DNA of 56,282 nucleotides from Amphimedon queenslandica (taxonomy: Eukaryota; Porifera; Demospongiae; Haplosclerida; Niphatidae), in contig NW_003546481.1 in the NCBI RefSeq assembly GCF_000090795.2, positions 65,635 through 121,916 of the forward strand, in the 5' to 3' direction. Below the pieces are notes generated by a model, which was given only the letters and a program-made list of their open reading frames with translations, did not search any database and was not told the origin of the DNA. Shown piece after piece: positions 55,820 through 56,282 of the stretch; within the stretch, counting starts at the first letter, position 1; each line of letters begins with the position of its first letter. A program made the position numbers and the translations under genes.

Positions 55820-56282
55820 CTAGCATGTAAAAATAAAGAACCATGAAGTTAAAAAGGTAGAAGTGACAAATGAGGCTGAAATGATTCTTTCAATGGTATA
55901 TAGCAATAATAGCATGATTCCAGTTAGGCACAGTATCAGGATTATAATCGGCATAAATATTATTGATATTACCCAGCAGAACAGAGGAGTTGAATCAATT
56001 ACTATTACCAAGAGTAGAAGATAATAGTTGCTATCACCAGCAAATAAGAGCCCAATATTCGGTCGTTTCTATGGCGGAACTTGCGGAACACTACGAAGAA
56101 TGCGGAACGAGTGATACGGAACGTACACAGACGTATGCGGAGCGAACGCGTAGCGTTCTGCAGAGTGTCTAGAATGCGGAACAGAACCATAGACTATCTA
56201 TCATAAACTAGAGTAGAGCAGTGAACTACAGGCTGAGAAGCAGAACTTGAATGTGACTGATACTTCAAAGGACTATACTGAG
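55820..56282. other. Right edge, no firm gene
   Basis: A minus-strand hydrophobic open frame (55820-56011) and short frames on both strands are present, but none has supported splice sites or family resemblance. The GCGGAAC cluster (56070-56185) is the only marked structure. Confidence 0.45.
56070..56185 (+). promoter_or_regulatory. CpG-rich cluster of GCGGAAC words
   Basis: GCGGAAC or ACGGAAC occurs at about 56073, 56083, 56101, 56116 and 56174, with a palindrome-like GCGAACGCGTAGCGTTC between. CGGAA is the core of ETS-family sites. This is far more CpG-rich than the rest of the window. It may be a promoter for the gene running left or right; the role is inferred. Confidence 0.4.

Noticed and set aside
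56071-56172. Small plus-strand gene starting MAELAEHYEECG
   Set aside because: Its codons are made of the GCGGAAC repeat words. It has no recognisable domain, and the window ends shortly after.

Overview
The window looks like animal nuclear DNA from a demosponge, most likely Amphimedon queenslandica or a close relative. That is an inference from gene content, not a search. It is AT-rich, with many short introns, very close gene spacing, metazoan protein families (SLCO, SLC19, COMMD2, CFAP300, PUDP, aspartate aminotransferase) and large death-fold/NACHT receptors of the sponge type. One 20-base N run (24221-24240) shows it is a draft assembly. Exon models below were built by hand from GT/AG sites, phase and remembered family sequences; where I give an exon list, the summed length was checked for phase.

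Layout. 131-2714 (-): ankyrin-repeat plus Roc-type GTPase gene, broken by a stop and a frame change. 3335-6859 (-): 13-exon aspartate aminotransferase. 7101-10408 (-): 7-exon SLCO transporter with a Kazal-like loop. 10409-13035: repeat-rich spacer. 13036-16219 (+): two intact secreted cysteine-rich genes flanking a decayed third copy. 17098-19168 (-): CFAP300, head to head with PUDP (19202-24050, +). 24294-28374 (+): ankyrin/proline-rich protein of PPP1R16/MYPT type, 5' end missing at the gap. 29345-33722 (-): SLC19 vitamin transporter, head to head with COMMD2 (33874-37102, +). 37653-41584 (-): death-fold/coiled-coil/LRR protein without a NACHT domain. 42733-44598 (+): COMMD2 partial duplicate. 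45483-50113 (-): NLR receptor carrying a 2A-like motif. 51121-52981 (+): type II membrane protein with 66-bp coding repeats and a fibrinogen-like ectodomain. 53920-55819 (-): end of an unrecognised gene.

The right half groups candidate innate-recognition genes (death-fold adaptor, NLR, fibrinogen-like membrane protein), with the Roc gene and the secreted cysteine-rich genes further left. The rest is housekeeping: amino-acid metabolism, transport, ciliary dynein assembly, nucleotide clean-up and endosomal COMMD function. Introns are packed with short fold-back elements and a roughly 180-bp satellite-like repeat that recurs on both strands.

Most notable: (1) the NLR encodes a membrane segment followed by a 2A-like GDVELNPGP motif before its death domain, which predicts two products from one mRNA; (2) COMMD2 is partly duplicated 7 kb away, with exons nearly identical but introns strongly diverged; (3) five genes carry small frame lesions that are either recent decay or consensus errors.
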